Assembly (NCBI RefSeq): GCF_001898325.1
Contig: NZ_MKTR01000024.1
Span: 56,571-120,570, forward strand
Reading direction: 5' to 3'
DNA from: Microbacterium sp. 67-17
GTDB lineage: Bacteria > Actinomycetota > Actinomycetes > Actinomycetales > Microbacteriaceae
DNA length: 64,000 nucleotides
Position numbers and translations under genes: made by a program
Notes under the pieces: model-generated
What the model saw: only the letters and a program-made list of their open reading frames with translations
Told to the model about the DNA's origin: nothing
Databases searched by the model: none
Shown: positions 1 through 8,041 of the stretch, one piece after another
Numbering within the stretch: position 1 is the stretch's first letter
Layout of the letters: every line of letters starts with the position of its first letter

Positions 1-667
1 GCCTCAGGATGTCGAGAGCCACGGCATCGCCGGCGTCGCCCGCCCGTGCGACCTCAGCCGCGAAGGATGCAACGATGCTCACCCGAGCGGGATCGGCCTG
101 CAGGTCGATGTAGGCCTGTTCAAGGTCTGGCCAACGATCCCGCACCACACCGGTGAGCGCGGTCGCGGCGCCCCGGCCGTCGTGGTCGCGCATCGCGGCG
201 ACCAGCGCTTCACGGCCGAGCCAGAAGCCGCTGCCGGCGTCGCCCATGAGGTAACCCCAGCCGTCGACGCGCGCGGCGCCGCTCGGGCCGACTCCCAGAG
301 TCACGACACCCGTCCCGGCGGCCACAACGGCACCGTGGGCGATGCCGCGGGCCCCGAGGTACGAGGTTGTCGCATCGTGCGCGATGACCGCGTGCGCGGC
401 CCCGGCGCTGCGCGCCAGCGCTGCGAGGGCGTCCGGAGTCGTCTCCCCGTCGGTGAGCCCGGAGATCCCCGCGGCAAGGTGACGGATGTCGAGTTCGAAC
501 TCGTCGGCGATCTGTCGTGCTGCCACGCTGATCTGCGGGAGCACCGGCTGGTCGGTGCGAACGCCGGGCAGCAGGGCCTCACCGACGGATTGGTCAGTGC
601 GCACGCGCACCTTCATGCCGGTCTGGCCGGCGTCGATCGCGACGACGGCAGCGGTGCGAGAGCTCAC
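1..667 (-). CDS. N-acetylglucosamine kinase, BadF/BadG type (3' end outside window)
   Basis: ATP-dependent sugar kinase of the BadF/BadG/BcrA/BcrD ATPase family, whose actinobacterial members phosphorylate GlcNAc. About 222 N-terminal residues are visible. The ASKHA phosphate loop reads VVAIDAGQTGMKVRV near residue 7, a second loop reads AAGTGVVTLGVG, and the hinge motif GWGYLMGDAGSGFWLGREAL is diagnostic of GlcNAc kinases. The GTG start overlaps the stop of the upstream esterase gene by four bases (GTGA), so the two are translationally coupled. The gene runs off the left edge and is truncated only by the window. A second, unrelated ROK-type kinase lies at 6300, so the locus has two candidate amino-sugar kinases. 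Which substrate each uses cannot be told from sequence. Confidence 0.85.
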   Translation of the reverse strand, partial: MSSRTAAVVAIDAGQTGMKVRVRTDQSVGEALLPGVRTDQPVLPQISVAARQIADEFELDIRHLAAGISGLTDGETTPDALAALARSAGAAHAVIAHDATTSYLGARGIAHGAVVAAGTGVVTLGVGPSGAARVDGWGYLMGDAGSGFWLGREALVAAMRDHDGRGAATALTGVVRDRWPDLEQAYIDLQADPARVSIVASFAAEVARAGDAGDAVALDILR

Positions 668-1638
668 TGGATGCCCAGTTCAGCGAGGAACGCGGCCTGC
701 TGGGTCCACTGGTGCGCACCGCCGCCCTCGTGGTCGTTGAACTCGTAGGCCACGATGCGCTTGGTTTCGTGAGCGAACGCGTTGAAGGCCGCATACACCG
801 TCGAGGGTGGGCAGGTGAAGTCCATGAGTGCGACCGAGAAGAGCCCCGGTGCACTCGCACGGCGTGCCATCGAGACGCCGTCGAAGTAGCTGAGCGTCGC
901 GAAGGTGCGTTCGCGGGCGTTCCGGTGCACGCTCAGGTACCGGACGAGCTCCTGATAGGGCTCGCGATCGGTCAGCCCGACGGCGCGGGAGAAGTGGCAG
1001 AGGAAGGGCACGTCGGGCATGACGGCGACGAGCCCCTCCGAGAGTGCGCCCGCGGCCAGGGCGATGCCGCCGCCCTGGCTTCCCCCGGTGACTGCCACAC
1101 GAGCCGCATCGATCTCGGGAAGAGCACGGATGGCGTCGACCGCGCGGACGGCATCGGTGAACACCCGGCGGTAGTAGTAGTCGGCGGGGTCTTGGATGCC
1201 GCGGGTCATGTATCCGTTGGTGGCTGCCCCGGTGCCGTGCGGGTCGGGAGTCTCTCCGCCCGCCCCCCATGTCGAGCCCTGGCCGCGCGTGTCCATGATG
1301 AGGTGCGCGTAGCCGGCTGATGACCACGCGAGGCGCTCGGAGGGGAGGCCGCGTCCGCCTCCGTAGCCGATGTATTCGACCACCGCGGGAAGCGGCTCGG
1401 TCGTGCCGGTCGGCAGCAGCAGCCAGGCCTTGATCGGGTCACCGCCGAAACCCGCGAACGAGACATCGAGCACGTCGACTGACCGCAGCGCCGAATCGAC
1501 AGGAGTGAGGCGCGGTTCCCATCCCGCGAGGCGAGACTCCTCGATCGTGGCGTTCCAGAAGGCATCGAAATCCGACGGCTCGCTGATCTGCGGGGCATAC
1601 GCCTCGAGCTCAGTGGGGGAGAGGTCGAAGTAGGGCAC
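664..1638 (-). CDS. Acetyl xylan esterase / cephalosporin-C deacetylase family (AXE1)
   Basis: Alpha/beta hydrolase of carbohydrate esterase family 7, about 324 residues, the usual length for the family. The nucleophile elbow is VAVTGGSQGGGIAL with Ser near 187; the oxyanion region contains YIGYGGGRGLPSERLAW and MDTRGQGSTWG; the acid and base are probably Asp in LMDFTCPPST (about 275) and His in NDHEGGG (about 300). There is no signal peptide, so it acts inside the cell on imported acetylated sugars. I chose the GTG at 1638 because AGGAAAGGA lies six bases upstream; the frame stays open further upstream but without similarity. Its position with a GlcNAc kinase and opposite a ROK regulator suggests deacetylation of acetylated oligosaccharides. 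Substrate is inferred. Confidence 0.85.
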   Translation of the reverse strand: MPYFDLSPTELEAYAPQISEPSDFDAFWNATIEESRLAGWEPRLTPVDSALRSVDVLDVSFAGFGGDPIKAWLLLPTGTTEPLPAVVEYIGYGGGRGLPSERLAWSSAGYAHLIMDTRGQGSTWGAGGETPDPHGTGAATNGYMTRGIQDPADYYYRRVFTDAVRAVDAIRALPEIDAARVAVTGGSQGGGIALAAGALSEGLVAVMPDVPFLCHFSRAVGLTDREPYQELVRYLSVHRNARERTFATLSYFDGVSMARRASAPGLFSVALMDFTCPPSTVYAAFNAFAHETKRIVAYEFNDHEGGGAHQWTQQAAFLAELGIQ

Positions 1639-1746
1639 GCGTGTTCCTTTCCTCGGGCGGGGGATCGCCCATCGCATGTTACGGCTCTTGCCGCGCAGGC
1701 GTGGGCTGGAAGGCCCGGGGAAAGCCGAGGTTGCGCCGTCGGACGG

Positions 1747-1776
1747 ATGTAACGGTTTTGTAAACTGTCCGTTCAA
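1747..1776 (-). promoter_or_regulatory. Candidate promoter of the esterase-kinase operon with internal palindrome
   Basis: Read on the minus strand, TTGAAC (1776-1771) and TTACAT (1752-1747) are separated by 18 bases, a plausible -35/-10 pair for the leftward esterase gene. The spacer holds an imperfect palindrome, ACGGTTT-TGT-AAACTGT at 1752-1768 (6 of 7 arm bases pair), suitable for a repressor. It is the only good promoter-like pair I see in this interval; its use is inferred. Confidence 0.4.
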
Positions 1777-1800
1777 ATCCGGGAACCCGCTTGCAGTTCT

Positions 1801-1825
1801 TTTGTTCGTAAGGTCTACTAACAAA
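1801..1825. promoter_or_regulatory. ROK-type operator at the start of the regulator gene
   Basis: Two 10-base arms, TTTGTTCGTA (1801-1810) and TACTAACAAA (1816-1825), are inverted repeats with one mismatch around a 5-base centre. The right arm ends one base before the ATG at 1827, and a possible -10 box TAAGGT (1809-1814) lies inside it, so binding would block the regulator's own transcription. The TTTGTT...AACAAA shape resembles XylR-type operators of the ROK family. A CTAACAAA half-site recurs just upstream of the hexosaminidase gene at 12678-12685. Confidence 0.7.
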
Positions 1826-1826
1826 C

Positions 1827-3023
1827 ATGACTGCATCGGAAGTGCAGCGCGGCTCTTCCACGGGGCCTGCGCACACCCAGACGGCCCCAGGCGCCTCGGA
1901 CGCGGTGCCGCGCCGCGGTCTTCGCCGGGTGAAGGTGCTTCCTGAGCACGCCCGCGCGCACAACCGCTCACTCGTTCTCCAGACACTGTTCCATGACGGC
2001 GCGATGAGCCGAGCTGACCTCTCCCGGGAGACGGGGCTGACGCGCGTCACGATCTCCGACCTCGTCGCCGAACTCATCGGCGACGGCTTGGTCGCCGAAC
2101 TCGGCATCCGCGAAGCTTCTGGTCCGGGCAAGCCCGCGATGGTCGTCGATCTTGACCGCGCAGGTCACCGGATCCTCGGTATGGACCTCTCTGGTCCCGA
2201 CAGGTTCCTCGGCGCCATCCTCACCCTTGACGGCGACATCGTCGCCCGTCACGAGATCCCGGCCCCGCGCGGGGCGGAGGATGCGCGGGATGCCGTGATC
2301 GAGCTGGCTCGGCGCCTCGTCGCCGATGCCCACGCGCCGATCCTGGGGATCGGCGTCGGGTCACCCGGTGTCGTCGACAACGACGGTGTCGTGCTCAGTG
2401 CTCCCGGTCTCGGCTGGACGCAGTTGCCGCTTCGCAGCATCCTCGAGGACGCGCTCGCTCTGCCGGTTCTCGTGGCAAACGACGCGAATGCCGCCGTCCT
2501 CGCCGAGTACACGTTCGGTGGTGCGGGAGACGACGTCGTGCTCGTGAAGGTCGGACGCGGCGTCGGGTCGGGACTGATCTCGGCTGGCCAGCCCATGCGC
2601 GGTGCGCACTTCGCTGCGGGTGAGATCGGACACGTCACCGTCGGTACCGACGGCGGCCCACAGTGCGCGTGCGGCAAAGTCGGATGCCTCGAGGCATGGC
2701 TGTCGGTACCCGCGCTGACCGCACGCATGGCCGATGCCGAGACACCCGGCGACCGCGAGCAGCAGCTGCGCGATGCCGGTGAACGCCTGGGCATTGCGCT
2801 CGCCCCGATCGTCGGCGCCCTCGACGTGTCGGAGATCGTGCTCTCGGGCCCCGACGAACTTCTCGCCGGTCCTCTCGCAGAGGCAACGGTCGAGACGATC
2901 CGCACCCGCACGCTCGCCCGGTTCCATGACGGCGTGCGCGTTCGGATGACGGCGCAAGGCCAGGACATCGTCCTGCGCGGCGCAGCCGTCATGGTCCTGT
3001 CAGGCCAGCTCGGGGTGTCGTGA
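1827..3023 (+). CDS. ROK-family transcriptional regulator (NagC/XylR-like repressor)
   Basis: DNA-binding repressor fused to a sugar-kinase-like sensor domain, 398 residues, typical for ROK regulators. An N-terminal winged helix-turn-helix spans about residues 45-105 (SLVLQTLFHDGAMSRADLSR, then TGLTRVTISDLVAELI). The C-terminal ROK domain includes ILGIGVGSPGVVD and the zinc motif CACGKVGCLE near residues 279-288. It is transcribed divergently from the esterase/kinase pair and precedes the sugar importer, so it probably controls the amino-sugar genes in response to a sugar or sugar phosphate. The operator at 1801-1825 abuts the ATG, leaving almost no leader and no Shine-Dalgarno. Either the mRNA is nearly leaderless or translation starts at a downstream GTG around 1900-1936. 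Confidence 0.85.
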   Translation: MTASEVQRGSSTGPAHTQTAPGASDAVPRRGLRRVKVLPEHARAHNRSLVLQTLFHDGAMSRADLSRETGLTRVTISDLVAELIGDGLVAELGIREASGPGKPAMVVDLDRAGHRILGMDLSGPDRFLGAILTLDGDIVARHEIPAPRGAEDARDAVIELARRLVADAHAPILGIGVGSPGVVDNDGVVLSAPGLGWTQLPLRSILEDALALPVLVANDANAAVLAEYTFGGAGDDVVLVKVGRGVGSGLISAGQPMRGAHFAAGEIGHVTVGTDGGPQCACGKVGCLEAWLSVPALTARMADAETPGDREQQLRDAGERLGIALAPIVGALDVSEIVLSGPDELLAGPLAEATVETIRTRTLARFHDGVRVRMTAQGQDIVLRGAAVMVLSGQLGVS

Positions 3024-3102
3024 CCGTCGCCCCAACAATTCCCCCCACCGGATAGGTCGCCCGACCTCTTCCGAAACCAAGAGAAACACGAAGGAAGACA
3101 CC

Positions 3103-4371
3103 ATGAACAGAAAGCTCGGAGCCGTCGCCCTCGTCGGTGCCTCAGCTGTGGTCCTCGCCGGCTGTGCCGGCGGTGGCACCCCGAACGACACCCCCGAAGC
3201 AGCGGAACTGCGCGTCTGGTTGGTCGGCGCCGATACCCCGCAGGAGGCCCGCGACTACCTCGTGACGACCTTCGAAGACGAGAACCCCGGCAGCACCCTG
3301 GTCATCGAAGAGCAGCAGTGGACCGGCCTCGTCGACAAACTCACGACGAGCCTGTCGAGCAACGACAGCCCCGACATCGTCGAGATGGGTAACACCCAGG
3401 CTCCCGCGTTCACGTCCAGTGGCGCGCTGCTCAGCCTGTCCGACATCGAGGATCAGCTTGGCGGCTCGGACCTCCTCCCGGGCTTCGTCCAGGCCGGCAG
3501 CTGGGATGACACCCTCTACGCCGCCCCGTACTACTCGGGTTCGCGCGTCGTGTTCTACAACACGGCCATGTACGAGCAGGCTGGCGTTGCCGTGCCCACC
3601 ACGCTCGATGAGTACGTCTCCAACGGCGTCGCGCTCGCGGAAGCGTTGCCGGGCGTCTCGGGGGTCTACTTCCCAGGCAAGGACTGGTACAACGCCCTGC
3701 CCTTCATCTGGGAGAACGGTGGCGAGATCGCCGTACAGGGCAGCGACGGCACCTGGGAGGCTCAGCTGTCGAGCCCGGAATCGCAGGCGGGCCTCGCTCA
3801 GGTGCAGGAGCTCATGACGAAGGCATCCTTGGCTCCGAAGGACGGCGACGAGGCCGAAGGCTGGGTGCCGTTCCGCACGGAGCAGTCGGCCACGTACTCG
3901 GCGCCGAGCTGGGCGTACTGGTCGATCATCGCGGATGAGGACCAGGCGGCGACTCCCGTGGCCGACATCACCGGCTACTTCGCGCTGCCGGGCACGGAGG
4001 GCGGGGCCGCTCAGGTCTTCGCGGGCGGCTCGAACGTCGGTATCTCGGCGAAGTCGCAGAACCCGGAGCTGGCGAAGTCGGCGCTGGAAATCATGCTTTC
4101 GGATGAGTACCAGACCATCCTCGCCGGTGCCGGGCTCGTGCCGGCGAAGGTCTCGCTCGGCGACAAGGTAGCTGCCGCAACGCCGGAGCTTGCTGCCGTC
4201 ATCGCCGAGGCTGCGGCCAACGCGAAGCTCACCCCGGCATCGCCGAACTGGGCTGATGTCGAAGCTCAGGGCATCATGCAGGACCTGTTCGTGAACATCG
4301 CGAACGGCGGCGACATCGCGACGCTCGCAACCGACGCCGACGCGAAGATCACCGACATCCTCAACGGCTGA
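3103..4371 (+). CDS. Carbohydrate ABC transporter substrate-binding lipoprotein
   Basis: Family 1 extracellular solute-binding protein, 422 residues, that captures sugars outside the membrane for the permeases encoded next. The signal peptide ends in lipobox LAGC with the lipidated Cys at residue 21. The body carries family features such as the SGSRVVFYNTAMYEQAG segment near 145-160 and an aromatic-rich C-terminal lobe. The start has a good site (GAAGGA) eight bases upstream. Surrounded by nagA, nagB, a GH20 hexosaminidase and GlcNAc-type kinases, it most likely binds GlcNAc or chitobiose, as do the Streptomyces NgcE and DasA proteins. That assignment rests on context. It is separated from the permease genes by a strong hairpin. 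Confidence 0.85.
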   Translation: MNRKLGAVALVGASAVVLAGCAGGGTPNDTPEAAELRVWLVGADTPQEARDYLVTTFEDENPGSTLVIEEQQWTGLVDKLTTSLSSNDSPDIVEMGNTQAPAFTSSGALLSLSDIEDQLGGSDLLPGFVQAGSWDDTLYAAPYYSGSRVVFYNTAMYEQAGVAVPTTLDEYVSNGVALAEALPGVSGVYFPGKDWYNALPFIWENGGEIAVQGSDGTWEAQLSSPESQAGLAQVQELMTKASLAPKDGDEAEGWVPFRTEQSATYSAPSWAYWSIIADEDQAATPVADITGYFALPGTEGGAAQVFAGGSNVGISAKSQNPELAKSALEIMLSDEYQTILAGAGLVPAKVSLGDKVAAATPELAAVIAEAAANAKLTPASPNWADVEAQGIMQDLFVNIANGGDIATLATDADAKITDILNG

Positions 4372-4379
4372 CACCTCGA

Positions 4380-4413
4380 GCGGGGACGCTCTGCACCGTC
4401 AGGGCGTCCCCGC
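4380..4413 (+). terminator. Intra-operon hairpin after the binding-protein gene
   Basis: Perfect 10-bp stem GCGGGGACGC / GCGTCCCCGC with a 14-base loop, 8 bases after the binding-protein stop and about 30 before the first permease. There is no U-tract. Hairpins at this position in ABC sugar operons usually stabilise the upstream mRNA or terminate part of the transcription, giving more binding protein than permease. Confidence 0.6.
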
Positions 4414-4445
4414 GTCACGTCTCCCTCTCTGTCAAAGGACGTTTC

Positions 4446-5417
4446 ATGACCACCGTCACCGCACCCGCCGCTTCGGCGTCGCCGGAGACAGCGGGTCCCG
4501 GCGCTCGCGAGCAGTCCCCGCGTCGTCGGCGCTTCCCCTGGGCACCGCTGGCGCTGCTGACGCCGGCGCTCATCATGCTCGTGGTCTTCATCGGCTGGCC
4601 GCTCGTGCAGCTGATCGTGATGTCGTTCCAGGAGTTCGGTCGGGCTCAGATCTTCGGCGCCCCGCCCGGATTCGTCGGACTCGACAACTACGTCGCTGTT
4701 CTGACGGATGCCGAATTCTGGGCGGTCCTTGCTCGCAGCATCGCGCTGTGCATCGTCAGCGTTATCGCCACGATGGTGCTCGGCATCCTCGTCGCGGTGC
4801 TCCTGACCAAGCTCGGTGCCGTCATGCGGACTGCCGTCTCTGTCGCACTGCTGCTTGCCTGGGCGATGCCGGCCCTCACCGCCACGATCGTGTGGGGCTG
4901 GATCTTCGACACCCAGTACGGCCTGGTCAACTGGGTTCTCACCCGTGTCACGGGAACGGACTGGACGGGCCACAGCTGGCTCATCGACCCGGTGAGCTTC
5001 TACGCGGTTGCCGCGATCATCATCACGTGGGGTGCAGTTCCCTTCGTCGCTTTCACCGCCTACGCGGGATTCACGCAGGTTCCCGATGAGGTGATGGAGG
5101 CTGCGTCGCTGGACGGAGCATCGGGGTTCGCGCGGTTTCGGCTCATCGTCGTCCCGTACGTCCGCTCGATCCTGCTGGTGCTGCTGATCCTGCAGATCAT
5201 TTGGGATCTGCGCGTGTTCGCCCAGATCTACGCCCTCCAGTCGATCGGCGGGGTGCGTGCAGAAACCAACACGATCGGCGTCTACATCTACAGCGTCTCG
5301 ATGGCATCGGGTGATCTCGGGGCAGGCGGTGCCATCTCGGTCATCCTGGTCGCGATCCTGCTGCTGATCTCGGGGTCCTGGATTCGCACGATGCTGCGAC
5401 AGGAGGAACAGGCATGA
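4446..5417 (+). CDS. Carbohydrate ABC transporter permease (MalF type)
   Basis: Inner-membrane permease of 323 residues with six predicted hydrophobic segments, the first at about residues 35-58 (PLALLTPALIMLVVFIGWPL). The cytoplasmic coupling loop EAASLDGASGFARFRLIVVPYV carries the EAA motif that docks the ATPase. The basic N-terminal tail (about 30 residues, rich in Ala/Pro then Arg) is usual for this subfamily in actinobacteria. It pairs with the next permease, whose ATG overlaps its stop (ATGA). No ATPase gene lies in the cluster, so the pair probably uses a shared MsiK-like ATPase encoded elsewhere, as known for many actinobacterial CUT1 transporters. Confidence 0.9.
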   Translation: MTTVTAPAASASPETAGPGAREQSPRRRRFPWAPLALLTPALIMLVVFIGWPLVQLIVMSFQEFGRAQIFGAPPGFVGLDNYVAVLTDAEFWAVLARSIALCIVSVIATMVLGILVAVLLTKLGAVMRTAVSVALLLAWAMPALTATIVWGWIFDTQYGLVNWVLTRVTGTDWTGHSWLIDPVSFYAVAAIIITWGAVPFVAFTAYAGFTQVPDEVMEAASLDGASGFARFRLIVVPYVRSILLVLLILQIIWDLRVFAQIYALQSIGGVRAETNTIGVYIYSVSMASGDLGAGGAISVILVAILLLISGSWIRTMLRQEEQA

Positions 5418-6256
5418 ACGCCCGGCCCCGGCGGCGCTCCGCCCGCATCCTGCTGAACATCGCGGCCCTCGTCGTGATCGTCTTCTCGGTCTTCCCCGTC
5501 TACTGGATGGTCAACACGTCGCTCCTGCCGGCATCCGCCGTGCGCTCGGCGGAGCCGCACTGGTGGCCCGACCAGTTCACACTCTCGAACTATCAGACCG
5601 CCCTTGGTGATGAGGGTCTGGTGACGGCGCTCGGAAATTCGGTTGCGGTCACGGCGATAACCCTGGTCGCGGCACTGGTGTTCGCCTTCCTCGCGGCGCT
5701 CGCCGTCTCGCGCTACCGATTCCGCAGTCGGCGGTCGTTCATCATCGCGATCCTGGTCGTGCAGATGATCCCTGCCGAAGCGATGATCATCTCGGTGTTT
5801 CGGATGCTCGACGGCTGGTACCTCATCAACACGATCATCGGTCTGAGCTTCGTCTACATCGCCTTCGTCCTGCCGTTCACGATCTGGACGCTTCGCGGGT
5901 TCGTCGCGGGAGTCCCGGTGGAACTGGAAGAGGCCGCGATGATCGACGGATGCAGCCGCGCCGGCGCGTTCTGGCGGGTCACGTTCCCGCTGCTGGCGCC
6001 CGGACTCATCGCCACCGGTGTCTTCGCGTTCATCCAGGCGTGGAACGAGTTCGTGTTCGCGCTGGTGATCATGACTCGCCCGGAGTCTCTCACCCTCCCG
6101 ATCTGGCTTCGCGCCTTCGTGCAGGCAACCAAAGCCACAGACTGGGCAGTCGTGATGGCAGCCTCCACGATCATGGCCATCCCCGTCATCGTGTTCTTCC
6201 TGCTCGTGAACCGCCGCATGACCGGGGGGCTTGTCGCCGGAGCGGTCAAGGGCTGA
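5414..6256 (+). CDS. Carbohydrate ABC transporter permease (MalG type)
   Basis: Second permease of the importer, 280 residues with six hydrophobic segments, starting with a basic N-terminus and a helix at about residues 12-32. The EAA loop is EEAAMIDGCSRAGAFWRVTF, followed by a GVFAFIQAWNEFVFAL segment characteristic of MalG-type subunits. Its start codon overlaps the stop of the preceding permease by four bases, so the two are translationally coupled. With the lipoprotein at 3103 it completes the membrane part of a CUT1 transporter for an amino sugar or its oligosaccharide (context-based). A 43-base gap follows before the ROK kinase. Confidence 0.9.
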   Translation: MNARPRRRSARILLNIAALVVIVFSVFPVYWMVNTSLLPASAVRSAEPHWWPDQFTLSNYQTALGDEGLVTALGNSVAVTAITLVAALVFAFLAALAVSRYRFRSRRSFIIAILVVQMIPAEAMIISVFRMLDGWYLINTIIGLSFVYIAFVLPFTIWTLRGFVAGVPVELEEAAMIDGCSRAGAFWRVTFPLLAPGLIATGVFAFIQAWNEFVFALVIMTRPESLTLPIWLRAFVQATKATDWAVVMAASTIMAIPVIVFFLLVNRRMTGGLVAGAVKG

Positions 6257-6299
6257 TGACCATGTGCACCACCCACCCGCTCTGGATCGGAGGCGGGCG

Positions 6300-7229
6300 A
6301 TGAGACTCGGCCTCGATGTCGGAGGAACCAAGACGGATGCCGTCGCCGTCGCCCCGGACGGCGCCATCGTCGCTCGCACGCGCCTGGCGACGGGGTGGGG
6401 ACCGGATGCCGTCGTTCAGACGATCCTTGCCGCGGTCTCCGGTCTGTGCGCCGACCCCGCGCTCGCTACGGCCGACATCCGGTCTGTGGGGATCGGGATC
6501 CCCGGCCGGATCGAACCGGGGTCGGGGCGGGTCGAGCACGCCGTCAACCTCGGTGTCGAGACGCTCGATCTTGCAGCCGCTGTTGCGCCGGCGCTCGGCG
6601 TCCCCGTGCGCGTCGAGAACGATGTGAAGGCCGCCGCGCTCGGCGCCGCCTCGCTGCGGGGCGGGACGCAGTCGATGGGGTATCTGAACCTCGGGACGGG
6701 CATGGCAGCTGCCGTTGTGACAGACGGGGTGCTGTGGCGCGGCGCGCGAGGCGGAGCGGGAGAGATCGGGCATCTGTCGATCGATCCGGCAGGTCCCGTC
6801 TGTCGCTGCGGCCAACGCGGGTGCATCGAGGCTCTTGCCGGCGGTGGCGCCGTGTCAGCCCGGTGGGGCAAGCCCGGTGCGCTTCCGATTCGAGACATCT
6901 TCGACGCGGCAGATGCGGGTGATGCGGCGGCCGTGCGCCTGCGTACCGACCTCGCCCGAGGTGTCGCTGCCGCCATCCGGGTGCTCGTGCTCACGGCGGA
7001 TGTCGACACTGTCGTTCTCGGCGGCGGCATCACGGCTCTGGGAACTCGGCTGGAGGCGCAGGTGGCCGCGCAGCTGGAGACAAGTGCCCACGAGTCGGCG
7101 TTCCTGCGATCGCTGCAGCTGGTCGATCGCGTTGAGATCCTTCCCGTCGGCGCGCCCGCCGCGGCGCTCGGCGCGGCACTCATCGGAGCTGAAGCGGCAG
7201 ACGAGAGAGAGGTTCTTTCCCATGGCTGA
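6300..7229 (+). CDS. ROK-family sugar kinase (probable GlcNAc or glucosamine kinase)
   Basis: Cytoplasmic kinase of 309 residues. The ATP loop LGLDVGGTKTDAVAV opens the protein, GIGIPGRIEPGSG lies near residues 64-76, and the ROK signature with zinc ligands CRCGQRGCIEAL is near 167-178. There is no DNA-binding domain. The ATG at 6300 gives the family's normal N-terminus; the open frame upstream has no similarity. It overlaps nagB by eight bases, so kinase and deaminase are coupled, consistent with phosphorylating GlcNAc (or GlcN) before NagA/NagB. The partial BadF kinase at the left edge could do the same job, so which enzyme acts on which sugar is open. Confidence 0.8.
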   Translation: MRLGLDVGGTKTDAVAVAPDGAIVARTRLATGWGPDAVVQTILAAVSGLCADPALATADIRSVGIGIPGRIEPGSGRVEHAVNLGVETLDLAAAVAPALGVPVRVENDVKAAALGAASLRGGTQSMGYLNLGTGMAAAVVTDGVLWRGARGGAGEIGHLSIDPAGPVCRCGQRGCIEALAGGGAVSARWGKPGALPIRDIFDAADAGDAAAVRLRTDLARGVAAAIRVLVLTADVDTVVLGGGITALGTRLEAQVAAQLETSAHESAFLRSLQLVDRVEILPVGAPAAALGAALIGAEAADEREVLSHG

Positions 7230-8001
7230 AGTGGTCATCGTCCCCAGCCCTCAGGCTGGCGGGCAGCTGGTAGCGAGCGAGATTGCGCGGCGGATTCGCG
7301 CGACGCCCGATTTCGTGCTCGGTCTCGCGACGGGCTCGACGCCGCTCCCCGTCTATGAGGCACTGCGCCCCGCGCTGGCCGGTGTTGACCTGTCAGCGGT
7401 TCGCGGTTTCGCCCTCGACGAGTACGTGGGGCTCGATCCCGCGCACCCGCAGAGTTACCGGACGGTCATCACGCGCGAGGTGGTCGAGCCGTTGGGGCTG
7501 GACCCGGCGCGCATCCGGGTCCCCGATGGGCGTCTGGAGACGATCGCGTACGCCGGCGAGGTCTACGAGGCGGCGATCATGGATGCCGGTGGCATCGCGC
7601 TGCAGATCCTCGGGATCGGCACCGACGGTCACATCGGTTTCAACGAACCGGGCTCGTCGTTCGCCTCCCGCACGCGCGTCAAGACACTCACCGAGCAGAC
7701 GCGGGCTGACAACGCGCGCTTCTTCGCCTCGCCAGACGAGGTCCCGATGCACTGCATCACGCAGGGGCTCGGCACGATTCTCGAGGCAGACCACCTCGTG
7801 CTCCTCGCGTTCGGGAGGTCCAAGGCGGCGGCCCTCGCGGCAGCCGTCGAGGGCCCGGTGTCGGCATCCGTTCCGGGTTCTGCGATTCAGCTGCATCCGC
7901 ACGTCACGGTGGTTGTCGACGAGGATGCCGCGAGCGAGCTCACCCGCGCGGAGTACTACCGCTACGCTTACGCGAACAAGCCGGCCTGGCAGGGTTTGTA
8001 G
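7222..8001 (+). CDS. nagB: Glucosamine-6-phosphate deaminase
   Basis: Converts glucosamine-6-phosphate to fructose-6-phosphate and ammonia, the last step of amino-sugar breakdown. The 259 residues match the family length. Visible motifs are LGLATGSTPLPVYEAL (phosphate loop, about residues 33-48), FALDEYVGL with the catalytic Asp, and GIGTDGHIGFNEPGSSF near 131-147 holding the active-site Asp, His and Glu. Its start lies inside the end of the kinase gene (8-base overlap). NagA and the hexosaminidase are encoded nearby on the opposite strand, so the pathway is complete within 13 kb. Confidence 0.95.
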   Translation: MAEVVIVPSPQAGGQLVASEIARRIRATPDFVLGLATGSTPLPVYEALRPALAGVDLSAVRGFALDEYVGLDPAHPQSYRTVITREVVEPLGLDPARIRVPDGRLETIAYAGEVYEAAIMDAGGIALQILGIGTDGHIGFNEPGSSFASRTRVKTLTEQTRADNARFFASPDEVPMHCITQGLGTILEADHLVLLAFGRSKAAALAAAVEGPVSASVPGSAIQLHPHVTVVVDEDAASELTRAEYYRYAYANKPAWQGL

Positions 8002-8026
8002 GCCGAACGGGACGAGGTCTTCGGCC
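8001..8026. terminator. Hairpin between convergent nagB and FAD-oxidase genes
   Basis: GGCCGA (8001-8006) pairs with TCGGCC (8021-8026) around a 14-base loop, starting at the last base of the nagB stop. The stem is short and there is no U-tract, so it is a weak candidate bidirectional terminator in a 40-base convergent gap. Confidence 0.35.
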
Positions 8027-8041
8027 GTGGCACGGTGCTAC

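Noticed and set aside
1801-1825. Operator considered as a DasR site because of its GGTCTA core
   Set aside because: The symmetry is centred on TTTGTT...AACAAA rather than on GGTCTAGACC, and the adjacent regulator is ROK, not GntR.
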